64,000 nucleotides of DNA from Mycobacteriaceae bacterium (GTDB lineage: Bacteria; Actinomycetota; Actinomycetes; Mycobacteriales; Mycobacteriaceae), in contig JAIEPH010000027.1 of assembly GCA_019749805.1 (NCBI GenBank), positions 1 to 64,000 of the forward strand, in the 5' to 3' direction. Below are positions 42,894-52,245 of the stretch, in pieces. The notes below the pieces were generated by a model, which saw only the letters and a program-made list of their open reading frames with translations, did no database searches and was not told where the DNA came from. The first letter of the stretch is position 1; every line of letters begins with the position of its first letter. The position numbers and the translations under genes are program-made.

Positions 42894-44363
42894 CTAAACC
42901 GGCGCGATGCGCTGCGCCCACGGCAGCGCCTGCTCGAGCTGGCTCGCCAACCGGATGAGCAGCGCCTCACCCGCCAGCGGGGCGACGAACTGAACACCAA
43001 GCGGCAGACCGGTCGCGGTCCAGTGCAGCGGCAGCGAGATCGCGGGTCGCCCGGTGACATTCGCCAGCTGCGTGTACGGCACCCAGCCGAGATTCTTGTC
43101 GACCATGTCGTCGACGATCTTGGTGAACCGCAACATGCTGGCGGTGCGGGTCTTGAGGAGCAGGTCCGCGCCCTTCTGCAGCGCGGCCGAGAGGTCGAAT
43201 TCGCCGGTCTTCGGGGGCGGGGTCGCCAGCGAGGGCGTCATCAAAAGGTCGTACGACTCGAAGAAGGTCGTCAGCCGGCGGGTGTGTTCGTGGCGCTTCT
43301 GGACCGCATCGACATAGTCGACGCTGCTGGTCGCGCGGCCGATGGCCGCCAGGACCAGGGTGTCACGCTCGAACGCTTCGTCGCTCGCGCCTGACACGCT
43401 TTTGGCCTCGGCGAGTTCCCACGCGGTGTTGACGAACCACGCGAGCAGGAACTCCCGGGCGAGCGCGGCATCGTCGAAGGGCATCTCAGGCAGCTCCTCG
43501 ACGTGGTGGCCCAGCCCGGTCAGGGCGGCGGCGGTGGCCTCGACGGCCGCGTAGGCCTCGGGATGCGGCGAGGGCGTGATGGCGCAGGGCACGCGCACAC
43601 CGATGCGCAGCTTCGGAGGCTCCGCGCCGACGTTCGACGCGAGGGGCGAATCAGGCAATCCGGGCACGAAAGGTCCGCCCGGTTCCCCGCCGACGATCAC
43701 GTCGAGCATCGCGGCGGTGTCGCGCACGGTGCGCGAGACGACGCCCTGCACCGCCGCGCCGTGCATGGCCTCGCCCTTCGCCGGACCCGACGGCGTCAGA
43801 CCTCGGCCTGGCTTCAATCCGACGAGCCCGCAGCATGCGGCCGGGATCCGGATTGATCCGCCGCCGTCGCTGGCACCGGCGCACGGCACGATGCCCGCCG
43901 CCACCGCGGCCGCCGCCCCGCCCGACGAGCCACCCGGCGAGCGCTGCAGATCCCACGGATTGTTGGTGGGCCCCCACGCGATCGGTTCGGTGATCCCCTT
44001 CGCGCCGAATTCGGGGGTGTTGGTCTTACCGAAGATGACCAAGCCCGCGTCGATCCAGCGTTGGACGACGGTGGCGTGCTCGGCGGCGGGCAGCGACATC
44101 AGCGCGCGTGAACCGGCCGAGGTCGGCAGACCGGCATAGTCCTGCGCGAGGTCCTTGATCAGAAACGGGACGCCGGCGAACGGTCCGGTGAGATCCGCGG
44201 TCGGCGCAGCGGGCACGTCACGCACGATCGCGTTGATCCGCGGGTTCACCGCGGCGGCCCGCTCCCGCGCCAGCGTCAGCAGTTCGGCCGCGGACACCTG
44301 CTTCTCGGCGACCAGTTTCGCCAGCCCGGTGGCGTCATACCTCCGGTACTCCTCGAAGTTCAT
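42894..44363 (-). CDS. Amidase signature family enzyme
   Basis: 489 residues. The catalytic triad is complete: K70 in FLIKD, S146/S147 in GGSSGG, and nucleophile S170 in DGGGSIRIPA. Additional amidase signature residues follow (CCGLVGLKPGRG). The family hydrolyses amides (indole-3-acetamide, nicotinamide, acylamides, Glu-tRNA transamidation); without gatB/C neighbours GatA is unlikely. The ATG is 35 bases from the divergent enoyl-CoA hydratase gene. Conserved in mycobacteria as one of several paralogues. Confidence 0.9.
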   Translation of the reverse strand: MNFEEYRRYDATGLAKLVAEKQVSAAELLTLARERAAAVNPRINAIVRDVPAAPTADLTGPFAGVPFLIKDLAQDYAGLPTSAGSRALMSLPAAEHATVVQRWIDAGLVIFGKTNTPEFGAKGITEPIAWGPTNNPWDLQRSPGGSSGGAAAAVAAGIVPCAGASDGGGSIRIPAACCGLVGLKPGRGLTPSGPAKGEAMHGAAVQGVVSRTVRDTAAMLDVIVGGEPGGPFVPGLPDSPLASNVGAEPPKLRIGVRVPCAITPSPHPEAYAAVEATAAALTGLGHHVEELPEMPFDDAALAREFLLAWFVNTAWELAEAKSVSGASDEAFERDTLVLAAIGRATSSVDYVDAVQKRHEHTRRLTTFFESYDLLMTPSLATPPPKTGEFDLSAALQKGADLLLKTRTASMLRFTKIVDDMVDKNLGWVPYTQLANVTGRPAISLPLHWTATGLPLGVQFVAPLAGEALLIRLASQLEQALPWAQRIAPV

Positions 44364-44398
44364 CCTCTGACCGTATGTCGCGTGGTTATCGTGCAGAC

Positions 44399-45172
44399 AT
44401 GAGCCTCGTGACCTACGAGTTGGACGATCACATCGCCACGATCACGCTCAACCGCCCGGAGGCACGCAACGCCATCAACGGCGCGCTGCGCCAAGAACTG
44501 AATGCCGCCTGGGAACGGTTCCGCGATGACGAGGACGCCTGGGTGGGCATTCTCACCGCCAACGGCAGCGTTTTCTGCGCGGGCGGCGACCTCAAGGACG
44601 GCGAGGGATCGGTCGGCACCTTCGGCGGCACGTTCTGGGAGAAGCCGACGATCAACTCGTTCGAAAGTGGTATGGAATTGTTCAAACCGACGATCGCGGC
44701 CGTCAACGGTCCCTGCGTCGGTTACGGGGTCACCGGAATTCTGTTCTGCGACTTCGTCATTGCCTCCACCGCGGCCACCTTCTCGTTTCCAGAGGTGACA
44801 CTAGGGACGCCGACGATTGTCGGCGCGATCCGTCTGCCCGAACGGCTGCGCTGGGCCGACGCCATGGAACTGTTGCTGACCGGAGCCCCGATGTCGGCCG
44901 AACGGGCCAAAGAGGTTGGCCTGGTGTGGAAGCTGGTCGAGCCCGAAGAGTTGCAGGCACAGGCGCGGGCCTGGGCGCAGACCCTGACGAAGGCCGCGCC
45001 GCTTGCCCAGCGTGCGACCAAAGAAGTGGCATGGCGCACCGCGAACATGGGGTGGATCGAGTCGGTGCGCTTCGGCGAGACGATGCGCAAGGTGGCCGTG
45101 GCGACCGAGGACGTCGCCGAGGGAATCCAGGCGTGGCAGCAGAAGCGCGCGCCCCAGTGGCGGGGCCGCTAA
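44399..45172 (+). CDS. Enoyl-CoA hydratase/isomerase family protein
   Basis: 257 residues from ATG 44399; an in-frame ATG at 44375 would add eight residues. Crotonase signatures: ITLNRPEARNAINGALRQEL, NGSVFCAGGDLKDGEG (oxyanion-hole region) and IAAVNGPCVGYGVTGILFCD (second oxyanion hole). The catalytic position before LG reads PEVTLGTPT, keeping one Glu. The family acts in fatty acid beta-oxidation or related CoA chemistry. It is divergent from the amidase gene. Confidence 0.88.
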   Translation: MSLVTYELDDHIATITLNRPEARNAINGALRQELNAAWERFRDDEDAWVGILTANGSVFCAGGDLKDGEGSVGTFGGTFWEKPTINSFESGMELFKPTIAAVNGPCVGYGVTGILFCDFVIASTAATFSFPEVTLGTPTIVGAIRLPERLRWADAMELLLTGAPMSAERAKEVGLVWKLVEPEELQAQARAWAQTLTKAAPLAQRATKEVAWRTANMGWIESVRFGETMRKVAVATEDVAEGIQAWQQKRAPQWRGR

Positions 45173-45173
45173 T

Positions 45174-46550
45174 TCAGGCAGGCGTTTTCTCGAACGCGAC
45201 GGGGGGAGGCGCATTCTCGGTGCCGGGGGTGACGGTGCCGTTGAGCGGACAACGCGTCGTCTCTGGAACCTTGACCAGCGCAAGAGCGCCGATCACACAC
45301 GCGGCCATCATGTAGTAGGCGGGGAACAGCGCGTCGCCGGTGGCGTTGGTCAGCCAATCGTTCACCGCTGGGGCGGTTCCACCGAAGAGAGACGTCGACA
45401 CGTTGTAGGCGATCGCGAAACCGGCATAGCGCACATGGGTGGGGAACATCGCCGGGAATGTCGCCGAGATCGTGGCCAACTGCGGCACGTAGAGCAGACC
45501 TAGTACTGCAAATCCGATGATGGCGCCCGCAAGATTCGTACCCATGAGAAGAAACATCGGAATGCCGGCCACGAAGAGCCCGATCAGCGAAACCCACCAC
45601 ACCGGCTTTCTTCCAACTCGGTCGGACAGCAATCCGACGAACGGGACGAAGACCATCATCGAAAGCATCCCGATGATGGGCACGAGTAGCGATTGGTCGG
45701 GCGTCAGCCCAATTTGTGTCTCCAGATAGGTCGGCATGTAGGTGAGCAGCGTGTAGTTCACCACATTGAGAGCGACGACCATGCCGCCCAACTGCAGAAT
45801 GGGCCGCCAGTATCCGGCGAGCAGATCACGAAATTGTGTGGTGGTTTGTTCTTCCGTCTTGCCCTCTTGCTCGAGTTCGCGGAAGACCGGCGTGTCCTCC
45901 AGCCGCGATCGGAGGTAGACACCTATCAAGCCCAGCGGAGCCGCCACCAGGAATGGCAATCGCCAACCCCACGCGTGCATCTGGTCGTCGCCGAGGGCAA
46001 GCGAGCATCCCAGCATCAGCAGGGCGCCGAATGAGAAGCCGGCCAGGGTGCCGAATTCCAGGAAACTGCCCAACATTCCGCGGCGACGACTCGGTGCGTA
46101 CTCGGCCATGAAAGTCGCGGCACCGCCATACTCACCGCCGGTGGAGAAGCCCTGAATCATTCGCAGGAATACCAGTAGGAACGGGGCCCACAGACCGATG
46201 GCGGCGTAGGTCGGAACCAGGCCGACGCAGAAGGTCGCACCGGCCATCAGCATGATCGTGATGGCCAGAACCTGCTTGCGGCCGAGTCGATCTCCTAGCG
46301 GGCCCCAGACGAATCCACCGAGCGGTCGCACCAGGAACGAGACGGCGAAGGTCATCAAGGCCAGCAGGGTGGCTTGCGCCGTTTCGCCGGGGAAGATCGC
46401 GGCCGAGACATAGGTGACCCCGTAGGCGTAGATACCGTAGTCGAACCACTCGGTGGCGTTACCGATCGCGGAGGCTGCAATGGCCTTACGGGTGACTTCG
46501 GGCGGTGGCTCGTTCTCGACGGTCGGCGTGTTGGCCTCGTCGGAGCTCAC
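45174..46550 (-). CDS. MHS-family MFS transporter (ProP/KgtP-like)
   Basis: 458 residues from GTG 46550, chosen because GAGGGGGAAC lies just before it; ATG 46634 is an in-frame alternative. The N-terminus RKAIAASAIGNATEWFDYGI, the loop GPLGDRLGRKQVLAITIMLM and the RMIQGFSTGGEYGGAATFMA segment are exact for the metabolite:H+ symporter family. Twelve membrane segments are predicted. Likely substrates are betaine, proline or an organic acid. It converges tightly (one base) with the hydratase gene. Confidence 0.88.
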   Translation of the reverse strand: MSSDEANTPTVENEPPPEVTRKAIAASAIGNATEWFDYGIYAYGVTYVSAAIFPGETAQATLLALMTFAVSFLVRPLGGFVWGPLGDRLGRKQVLAITIMLMAGATFCVGLVPTYAAIGLWAPFLLVFLRMIQGFSTGGEYGGAATFMAEYAPSRRRGMLGSFLEFGTLAGFSFGALLMLGCSLALGDDQMHAWGWRLPFLVAAPLGLIGVYLRSRLEDTPVFRELEQEGKTEEQTTTQFRDLLAGYWRPILQLGGMVVALNVVNYTLLTYMPTYLETQIGLTPDQSLLVPIIGMLSMMVFVPFVGLLSDRVGRKPVWWVSLIGLFVAGIPMFLLMGTNLAGAIIGFAVLGLLYVPQLATISATFPAMFPTHVRYAGFAIAYNVSTSLFGGTAPAVNDWLTNATGDALFPAYYMMAACVIGALALVKVPETTRCPLNGTVTPGTENAPPPVAFEKTPA

Positions 46551-46662
46551 TCGTTCCCCCTCGTCGGCTGCTTCGGATTTCGCAAACCGTGTTGGACTAT
46601 CCATGTCATCGCCGGAGTAAACGTCGCCTGTCATATTCGGCGGGCACTACCGCTCTTCGGGC

Positions 46663-48237
46663 TCATCGTTCACCGGTCGGCATCGCGGCGTCGACGGGCG
46701 TCGGTTCCAATGCGACACTCCATGCTCTCTCAGGGGTCGCGGCGGCCGATGCCTGGACTTTGGGCCGCAGCCGGACCACCTGCCCGACCGCGCGCCGTAC
46801 ACCAGGCGCCCCGCGCACTCTCAACAGGTGGCCCAACCGCCCCGCCCGATAACGCAGCGGTGAACCGAGCAGTTCGCCCATCACCACGCCGGCCCCGATC
46901 GCCAGCGCCGTGGCGGCCGCGGCCGCCGCTTGAGCGATCCCTTGGCCGTAGTCCTTGTCGACGACGAAATAGAACACCGCCCGGAACACAGCCAGGCCAG
47001 GGAGCATCGGCGTGATTCCGGCGGTCGCCGTGACCAGAGCCGGTGCTTGCCGCCGAATCGACGACAATGTCGCCAGCAAGCCGACCCCGACCGCGGCGGT
47101 TCCGGTGGCGACCACCTGGCCGAGCCCACCGCCCGCGAGACCGATCAGCACCAGCTCGGCGAGCCCCGCCACGACTCCGGCGGTCGCCACAGAGCGCAGC
47201 CGGGCGTAGCTGACGACGGTTAGGCATGCACCCGCCAGGGCCGCACCCGACACAGCGAGCGCTATCGGCCCAGGCCCACTGGGCAGGATGAAGGTCTCGG
47301 TGGCGTTGACCTGCAGCCTGATCGTGATGTCGGCAAGGGCAGCGACCTGGAGCCCGGCGAGAATTCCGACGACGATGCCGGCGGTCATGAACAGCACGTC
47401 GCCGAGTCGAGCAACAGCGGTCAGCATGTACCCGGTGAGCGCATCTTGCACCGAGCCGACCAGCGTCAGCCCGGCGAGCAACATCACGATCCCGGTGGCC
47501 ACCAGCGCGGTCGGTCCTTGATCGGCGTACCGGTAGGCCGCGACCGCGACGAGAGTGGCTATGAAAGCTCCGGCCGCTTGCTGAAAGAACAATGGTGTCC
47601 CGTAGCGGTACAGCACCCGACCCACCCGATCGATGACCGCGGATGTCCCAGCGGCCAGCAGGCAGGTCAGCCAAGTGCCTCCGAAAAGCATTGCGATACC
47701 GAGAGCGAAGCCGGCCCATCCCAGGGTCGCCACCCAGCGCGGATAGGGGTGCTGACGCTCGGTCAATTCGTCCATCGCTTCGTGGGCCTGGTCCACCGAG
47801 ACGCCACCGGAGGTGATGCGCCGGACCAGCCGGTCTAGTTCCGCCAGCCGCGAGTAGTCGGTCGAACGGGTATGCGCCGAGCGAACAATGGTGACGGGTG
47901 GGCTGGCCTCAGTCGTCAGCGCCGAAGCAAAGATCGTGGTGACGAAGACGTCGATCACACAGTCGTGGAGCTGGTAGGCCGCAGCCACATCCTGCGCAGT
48001 CACGACGACGTCGGCGGTGCCCGAGCCGGATGACAGCATCACCTCGGCAAGTCGAACTGTCAGGTCGAGGACCTTGCGGGTGTGCACGTCATCGACGTGC
48101 TGGGAGGACCTACTGCGCCGTCCGGCCGGCGGAGCGGGATCACGGCGCCCGACCGATGGAATTCGAAAACCCCGTCGGCGCCCCGTCGTGTTCTCCGCGC
48201 GTCCCTGTCCCATCACCAGTCTCGTATCGATGCGCAT
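46663..48237 (-). CDS. Threonine/serine exporter (ThrE) family protein
   Basis: 524 residues from ATG 48237; other starts at 48213 and 48300 are possible. An N-terminal amphipathic domain (about residues 60-165) with LAEVMLSSGSGTADVVVTAQ is followed by ten membrane segments, the ThrE (DUF1212 plus DUF3815) layout; C. glutamicum ThrE exports L-threonine and serine. FILPSGPGPIALAVSG and TAGITPMLPGLAVFRAVFY are the characteristic second-half motifs. It lies after the transporter gene on the same strand without clear functional link. Confidence 0.85.
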   Translation of the reverse strand: MRIDTRLVMGQGRAENTTGRRRGFRIPSVGRRDPAPPAGRRSRSSQHVDDVHTRKVLDLTVRLAEVMLSSGSGTADVVVTAQDVAAAYQLHDCVIDVFVTTIFASALTTEASPPVTIVRSAHTRSTDYSRLAELDRLVRRITSGGVSVDQAHEAMDELTERQHPYPRWVATLGWAGFALGIAMLFGGTWLTCLLAAGTSAVIDRVGRVLYRYGTPLFFQQAAGAFIATLVAVAAYRYADQGPTALVATGIVMLLAGLTLVGSVQDALTGYMLTAVARLGDVLFMTAGIVVGILAGLQVAALADITIRLQVNATETFILPSGPGPIALAVSGAALAGACLTVVSYARLRSVATAGVVAGLAELVLIGLAGGGLGQVVATGTAAVGVGLLATLSSIRRQAPALVTATAGITPMLPGLAVFRAVFYFVVDKDYGQGIAQAAAAAATALAIGAGVVMGELLGSPLRYRAGRLGHLLRVRGAPGVRRAVGQVVRLRPKVQASAAATPERAWSVALEPTPVDAAMPTGER

Positions 48238-48329
48238 GCGGCAGTTCTCGGCATGGGCATAGCCATAGTCGCTCGCATAGCCGACAGCGTCTGGCTTCAA
48301 ACCCAGCGGTTCTGCGCCACACTCTTCCC

Positions 48330-48428
48330 GGAGATAGGAGCTGCAATGGGCCGGTCGGGCAAGGTCTGCACATCTGCGAGGACGAGGCCAGCGGCAAGCT
48401 CAAACGCTTCGTACCGCTTCCGCCCTGA
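48330..48428 (+). pseudogene. Coding-looking fragment without a start codon
   Basis: One plus-strand frame reads CNGPVGQGLHICEDEASGKL then KRFVPLPP and stops at TGA 48426-48428, with clear third-position GC bias unlike the other frames. There is no start in frame next to it, although GGAGATAGGAG-N5-ATG at 48335-48348 gives a strong ribosome site in a different frame. It looks like the end of a small conserved protein that lost its 5' part or has a frameshift. I do not recognise the protein. Confidence 0.3.
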
Positions 48429-48463
48429 GGTGCACGGGTTACGCAGAGCGCCGACGGTCCCCG

Positions 48464-49654
48464 TCAGGTGGCGCGCAGCGTCAGCAGAGTGATTTCGCTG
48501 GGCGCGAATACCCGAAACGGCGGACCCCAGAAGCCCGTCCCGCGGCTGGTGTACAGCTGCGTCCGTTCACCGTGCCGACTCAGGCCCTGCACCACCGGTT
48601 GATCCAGTCGGACAAGGTAATTGAACGGCCAGATCTGGCCGCCATGGGTGTGTCCCGACACTTGCAGGTCGACACCCGCACGCACGGCGCGCCCGACCTG
48701 CTTGGGCTGATGGGCGAGAAGGAGGACCGGCAGCGTCGGGTCGGCACCCGCCAGCGCGGCATCCAGATTTGCCCCGTGCCCGTCCACACCGGAGGCTTTC
48801 GCGGTGGCGTCGTCCACCCCGGCGACGACCAGGCGATCACCACCGCGTTCGACGATGATGTGCCGATTGTGCAACGCGTCCCACCCGATGCGCTCCATGT
48901 AGTCCAGCCAGCCCTGCGCCTCGCTGAAGTACTCGTGGTTGCCGGTGACATAGACCCGCGCCGACGTGGCGCCGACCCCCGCCAGCGGGCTCGCCTGGTT
49001 TTCGCGTACGTCGACGGTTCCGTCGGCGATGTCACCGACGTGGCACGCCACGTCGGCGCCGAGTTCATTGACCCGCGCGACCACGGCAGCCGACCAGCGT
49101 GCCCGGTCGATCGGCCCGTAGTGGGTGTCGGTGATCAGCGCGACGCGCAGTCCGTCCAGGCCGCGGCCGAGCCGCGCGATGGCAACGTCGAGTTCTCGCA
49201 CGCGAGGCACTCGCATCGCCTCGGCGTAGCCCCACACCAGCAGGACCACCGTTGCGACCAGAACGCCGCCCGCGACCCACCTCGACCGCGCCGGATCCCC
49301 GACTCCCCCGGCGAGCAGCAGCAGCCCCGCCACCTGGCCCAGCACGGACCAAACGAACAGCACCCATGCCGCACCCAGCAGCGCATCGCCTGCGACGGCA
49401 GCCCGGTCGGAATGCCGGCGGCCGTGGCCGAGCACCATCAGGGTCGGCAGAGCGCCGGCGGCGGTAACAAGCAGCAGCGTGCCCGCCACGAAGAGGGCAG
49501 GAGGCCACGCCGTCCCCGGCCCCAGCAGCGTCCACCACGGCACGGCGAACAGCAGCAACACGATCGTCAAAACCACCGTCAGCCGGCCGAGCTTGCGGGA
49601 CCGCCGTGGCGGGTCGTCGATCGTTTCGACTACCTCAGCGGGATTGTCTGTCAT
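48464..49654 (-). CDS. Membrane-anchored metallophosphoesterase (paralogue 2)
   Basis: 396 residues from ATG 49654. Four N-terminal membrane segments (about 25-45, 50-70, 90-115, 122-142) precede a calcineurin-like domain with ITDTHYG (about 175), VGDIADG, GNHEY (about 241) and SGHTHGGQIWPF (about 336). Length, topology and motif spacing match the enzyme at 17431-18615, so the two are paralogues; this one lacks the twin-arginine-like stretch. Substrate is unknown. It is divergent from the TenA pair. Confidence 0.87.
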   Translation of the reverse strand: MTDNPAEVVETIDDPPRRSRKLGRLTVVLTIVLLLFAVPWWTLLGPGTAWPPALFVAGTLLLVTAAGALPTLMVLGHGRRHSDRAAVAGDALLGAAWVLFVWSVLGQVAGLLLLAGGVGDPARSRWVAGGVLVATVVLLVWGYAEAMRVPRVRELDVAIARLGRGLDGLRVALITDTHYGPIDRARWSAAVVARVNELGADVACHVGDIADGTVDVRENQASPLAGVGATSARVYVTGNHEYFSEAQGWLDYMERIGWDALHNRHIIVERGGDRLVVAGVDDATAKASGVDGHGANLDAALAGADPTLPVLLLAHQPKQVGRAVRAGVDLQVSGHTHGGQIWPFNYLVRLDQPVVQGLSRHGERTQLYTSRGTGFWGPPFRVFAPSEITLLTLRAT

Positions 49655-49735
49655 CACCGACGACGTTACCGATGGATTTGCGGGCTCGCCGCCGGGCCGA
49701 CGGGTAACCGGTATCCGCGACCGATCCTCGGTGAC

Positions 49736-50311
49736 ATGACTAGTCTTTCGGGCGTGCTCGATGCTCTCTGGACCGCTGCGACCCGGCATCCGTTCCTCGA
49801 CGCGGTGCGCGACGGCACCATCGGCGACGCGGACTTCGACCGGTGGCTGGCGCAGGACGCACTGTTTGTCGCCGACCTGCTCACCTTTCAGGCGCGGCTG
49901 CTCGCGCGGGCGCCGCGCCCGGCTCAGGGGGTGCTCGCAGGGGGATGCGTGGCCCTGGTCGACGAGCTGGATTGGTTCGAGGTGAAGTCGACCGAGCGGG
50001 GCGTCGCACTGAAGCAGCCCGCGCTTGCGGCGACGGCCGCCTACCGCGAACTGCTGCTGCGGCTCGACACGATGCCTGTCGACGCGGCGCTGACGGCGCT
50101 CTGGGTCATCGAGCGGGTGTACCTGCTCGCGTGGTCGTCGGCGGTCTCGAGCACGTCACCCCTGCGTGAGTTCGTGGAGCATTGGACCGCGCCCGGCTTC
50201 GCCGCATACGTGGACGCGCTCGGGGAACTGGCAACCCCCGAGGCTCACGACGGTGTGGTCGCCGAGGTGCTGACGCGCGAGGTGGCGTTCTGGGATATGG
50301 CACTGGCATGA
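49736..50311 (+). CDS. TenA-family protein, TenA_E-like (no catalytic Cys)
   Basis: 191 residues with the TenA/thiaminase II helical fold: TRHPFLDAVRDGTIGDADFD, RWLAQDALFVADLLTFQ and the late EVLTREVAFWDMA with the conserved Glu. The region that carries the catalytic cysteine in TenA_C proteins reads TALWVIERVYLLAW here, without Cys, which places it with the TenA_E subgroup. Related proteins salvage thiamine pyrimidine breakdown products. It is translationally coupled to the next tenA (ATGA at 50308-50311). Confidence 0.8.
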   Translation: MTSLSGVLDALWTAATRHPFLDAVRDGTIGDADFDRWLAQDALFVADLLTFQARLLARAPRPAQGVLAGGCVALVDELDWFEVKSTERGVALKQPALAATAAYRELLLRLDTMPVDAALTALWVIERVYLLAWSSAVSSTSPLREFVEHWTAPGFAAYVDALGELATPEAHDGVVAEVLTREVAFWDMALA

Positions 50312-50922
50312 GCCTGTCGAATCAGCTGTGGTCCGCCAACGGCGATCTGGCTGCCGCTGCGCTGGCGCATCCGTTCGTCCGCGGACTGGGCGACGGCTCG
50401 CTGGATCGAAACGTCTTCGCGGGTTACGTCGCGCAGGACGCGTTCTTCCTCGAATCCTTTGCACGCGCCTACGCTTTGGCGCTGGCTCGCAGCACCGATA
50501 CCCCCACGCTGATCGCATTGGCCGGCTTGATCTCCGGAGTAGCCGACGAGTTGGGCCTACACAACTCGTACGCCGCGCGCTGGGGCATCGACATGGCCGG
50601 CGTCGAACCGTCGCCAGCGACGTTGGCGTACACCGACTTTCTGCTCGCCACCGCCGCGACGGGTGGACTGGGCGTGACGCTTTCGGCGATGACGCCATGC
50701 ATGCGCCTCTACGCCTGGCTCGGGACGTCGTTGGATGCGGACGCGGCGGGACCATACGCGGAATGGGTGCAGACCTATTCCGATCCCGGCTTCGAGAGCT
50801 TGGCGTCCCAGCTGGAAGGGCTCCTCGACCAGCACGCCGATGACCGCGCCGCCATCAGGCAGTCCTACCGGCGCGCGATGACCCTCGAGGTGGCGTTCTT
50901 CGAATCGGCACTGTCGCGCTGA
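50308..50922 (+). CDS. tenA: TenA-family aminopyrimidine aminohydrolase-like, TenA_C type
   Basis: 204 residues. TenA signatures: HPFVRGLGDGSLDRNVFAGY, VAQDAFFLESFARAY (metal/substrate Asp at 44) and MTPCMRLYAWLG with Cys131, the expected nucleophile. The C-terminal Glu lies in MTLEVAFFESAL. TenA_C enzymes hydrolyse 4-amino-5-aminomethyl-2-methylpyrimidine to the hydroxymethyl form for thiamine salvage. Paired with the Cys-less paralogue, so a two-component salvage or regulatory arrangement is possible. No TPP riboswitch is visible upstream. Confidence 0.85.
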   Translation: MSLSNQLWSANGDLAAAALAHPFVRGLGDGSLDRNVFAGYVAQDAFFLESFARAYALALARSTDTPTLIALAGLISGVADELGLHNSYAARWGIDMAGVEPSPATLAYTDFLLATAATGGLGVTLSAMTPCMRLYAWLGTSLDADAAGPYAEWVQTYSDPGFESLASQLEGLLDQHADDRAAIRQSYRRAMTLEVAFFESALSR

Positions 50923-50931
50923 AATCCATTG

Positions 50932-52125
50932 CTACTGGCTGGTGTTCAAGGGTGCCGCGTCGGCCATCCTGCGCAGCTCCTTGCGGTCGGCGTCGGCGCC
51001 GCCGAGTGAGGGCAGGCTGAAGCTGGTGTACATCACGCGTCGTTCGCGCTGCACCGGCGGCGCTGCCATGTGCAGCGTGCACGAGCAGTGCACCGTGACG
51101 TCGCCGGTCTCGGTGGCCAGGTCGACGACCGGAAGATCGAGGCCGGGTTGGAGGCTGGGCGCGGGCCAGACGAGGGCTCGATGTGAGCCGGCGACGACGC
51201 GGAGTTGACCCGACATAGCGTCGGCGCCGGTGACCGAGATGCCGACGGTGAGTCCGCAGCAGTCGTAGCTGTGCCGGCCGAGCGAGCAGTCCTTGTGCCA
51301 CGGAATGTCTGAAATCCCTTGGACGACGCCGATCGGTTTGTAGAGCGCTTCGAGTCGGTTGCCGTCCCATCCGCTGGCGACGTGGCCGTCGCCCGTCAAC
51401 GCGGCGATGCGGGTCAGGCGTTCGTCGGCGACCAGTTCGGCGGCGAGCGGAGATTCCTTGTCGAACCGCTGCATCCGCACCAGCGCACGAGATCCGTCCT
51501 TGAGGCCGGCCCACCATGACCGGCCGTCACCATCGGCGTAACGCGTTGCGGCGACATCCATTTCGGCGGACACGGCGGCCATCTCGTCTTCGCTATACAG
51601 GCCCTTGATGTGGAGGAAGCCGGCTTGTTCGAGGAACCAGGCCATGTCGTCGGCGGGATCGGCGGGAGTGAACGAACGGCTGAGGTCGAGCGGTCCGCCG
51701 GCGCGATCCTCGAATTCGATCGCGCCGGTGCGATGGGGTGTCGCGCCGTCGAGTGTGGCCCGGACCAGGAGCCACCAATTCAGGATGTCGGAGAGGTGCC
51801 CCGTCATATCGAGGGAGCCGCTGGCCAACCAGCCCATCGGGGTGGCTCTGTCGGCGACGAGTGCGTCGAACTGTTCGGCGTCGACCCGGATGGCGGAGCC
51901 GGTGCCCGGACCCCGTGTGACGGCAACGCGAGCATCGTCGGCGCGCAGCGTCCAGGATTGCTCCTCGACGGTGACGGTGAGTGGCCGGGGCTGCATCTCC
52001 TGCAGCGACGGACCCAGCCGATCTGTCGCTGCGGCGAACAGCTGAGGCAGTGTGACGTCGAGGAATTCGGCGGGCGCGATGGATGCGGGCTCGCCGTCGA
52101 CCCTGATTCGCCTGTCGACAGTCAT
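50932..52125 (-). CDS. SCP2-like domain fused to phytanoyl-CoA dioxygenase (PhyH)
   Basis: 397 residues from ATG 52125; an upstream start at 52161 is possible. Residues about 25-135 form an SCP2/sterol-carrier-like domain (WTLRADDARVAVT, ATPMGWLASGSLDMTGHLSD). Residues about 155-375 are an Fe(II)/2-oxoglutarate dioxygenase of the PhyH family: DMAWFLEQAGFLHIKGLYSE, the HxD pair in IPWHKDCSLG and the distal His in VHCSCTLHMA, with the 2OG-binding Arg in VQRERRVMY. The fusion suggests hydroxylation of a bound lipid or sterol. Divergent from the hadAB fusion. Confidence 0.8.
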   Translation of the reverse strand: MTVDRRIRVDGEPASIAPAEFLDVTLPQLFAAATDRLGPSLQEMQPRPLTVTVEEQSWTLRADDARVAVTRGPGTGSAIRVDAEQFDALVADRATPMGWLASGSLDMTGHLSDILNWWLLVRATLDGATPHRTGAIEFEDRAGGPLDLSRSFTPADPADDMAWFLEQAGFLHIKGLYSEDEMAAVSAEMDVAATRYADGDGRSWWAGLKDGSRALVRMQRFDKESPLAAELVADERLTRIAALTGDGHVASGWDGNRLEALYKPIGVVQGISDIPWHKDCSLGRHSYDCCGLTVGISVTGADAMSGQLRVVAGSHRALVWPAPSLQPGLDLPVVDLATETGDVTVHCSCTLHMAAPPVQRERRVMYTSFSLPSLGGADADRKELRRMADAAPLNTSQ

Positions 52126-52245
52126 GTGCCTGATCAGTTTAGGCAGATCGCGGGGCGCCATCGCAGGATTCCGGGATCAGGGTGCCCGCGCGTTAGTGTG
52201 CTTTGGTCGGCTCCGAACCAGCCGACGGAAGAGTTGAGCTGATTC

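Noticed and set aside
49702..49707. GGGTAA before the first tenA as a SigF -10.
   Set aside because: No GTTT lies at 14-17 bases upstream; the nearest ATTT is 22 bases away.
49655..49735. Possible TPP riboswitch before the tenA pair.
   Set aside because: The gap is only 81 bases and contains no CTGAGA or other conserved THI-box core.
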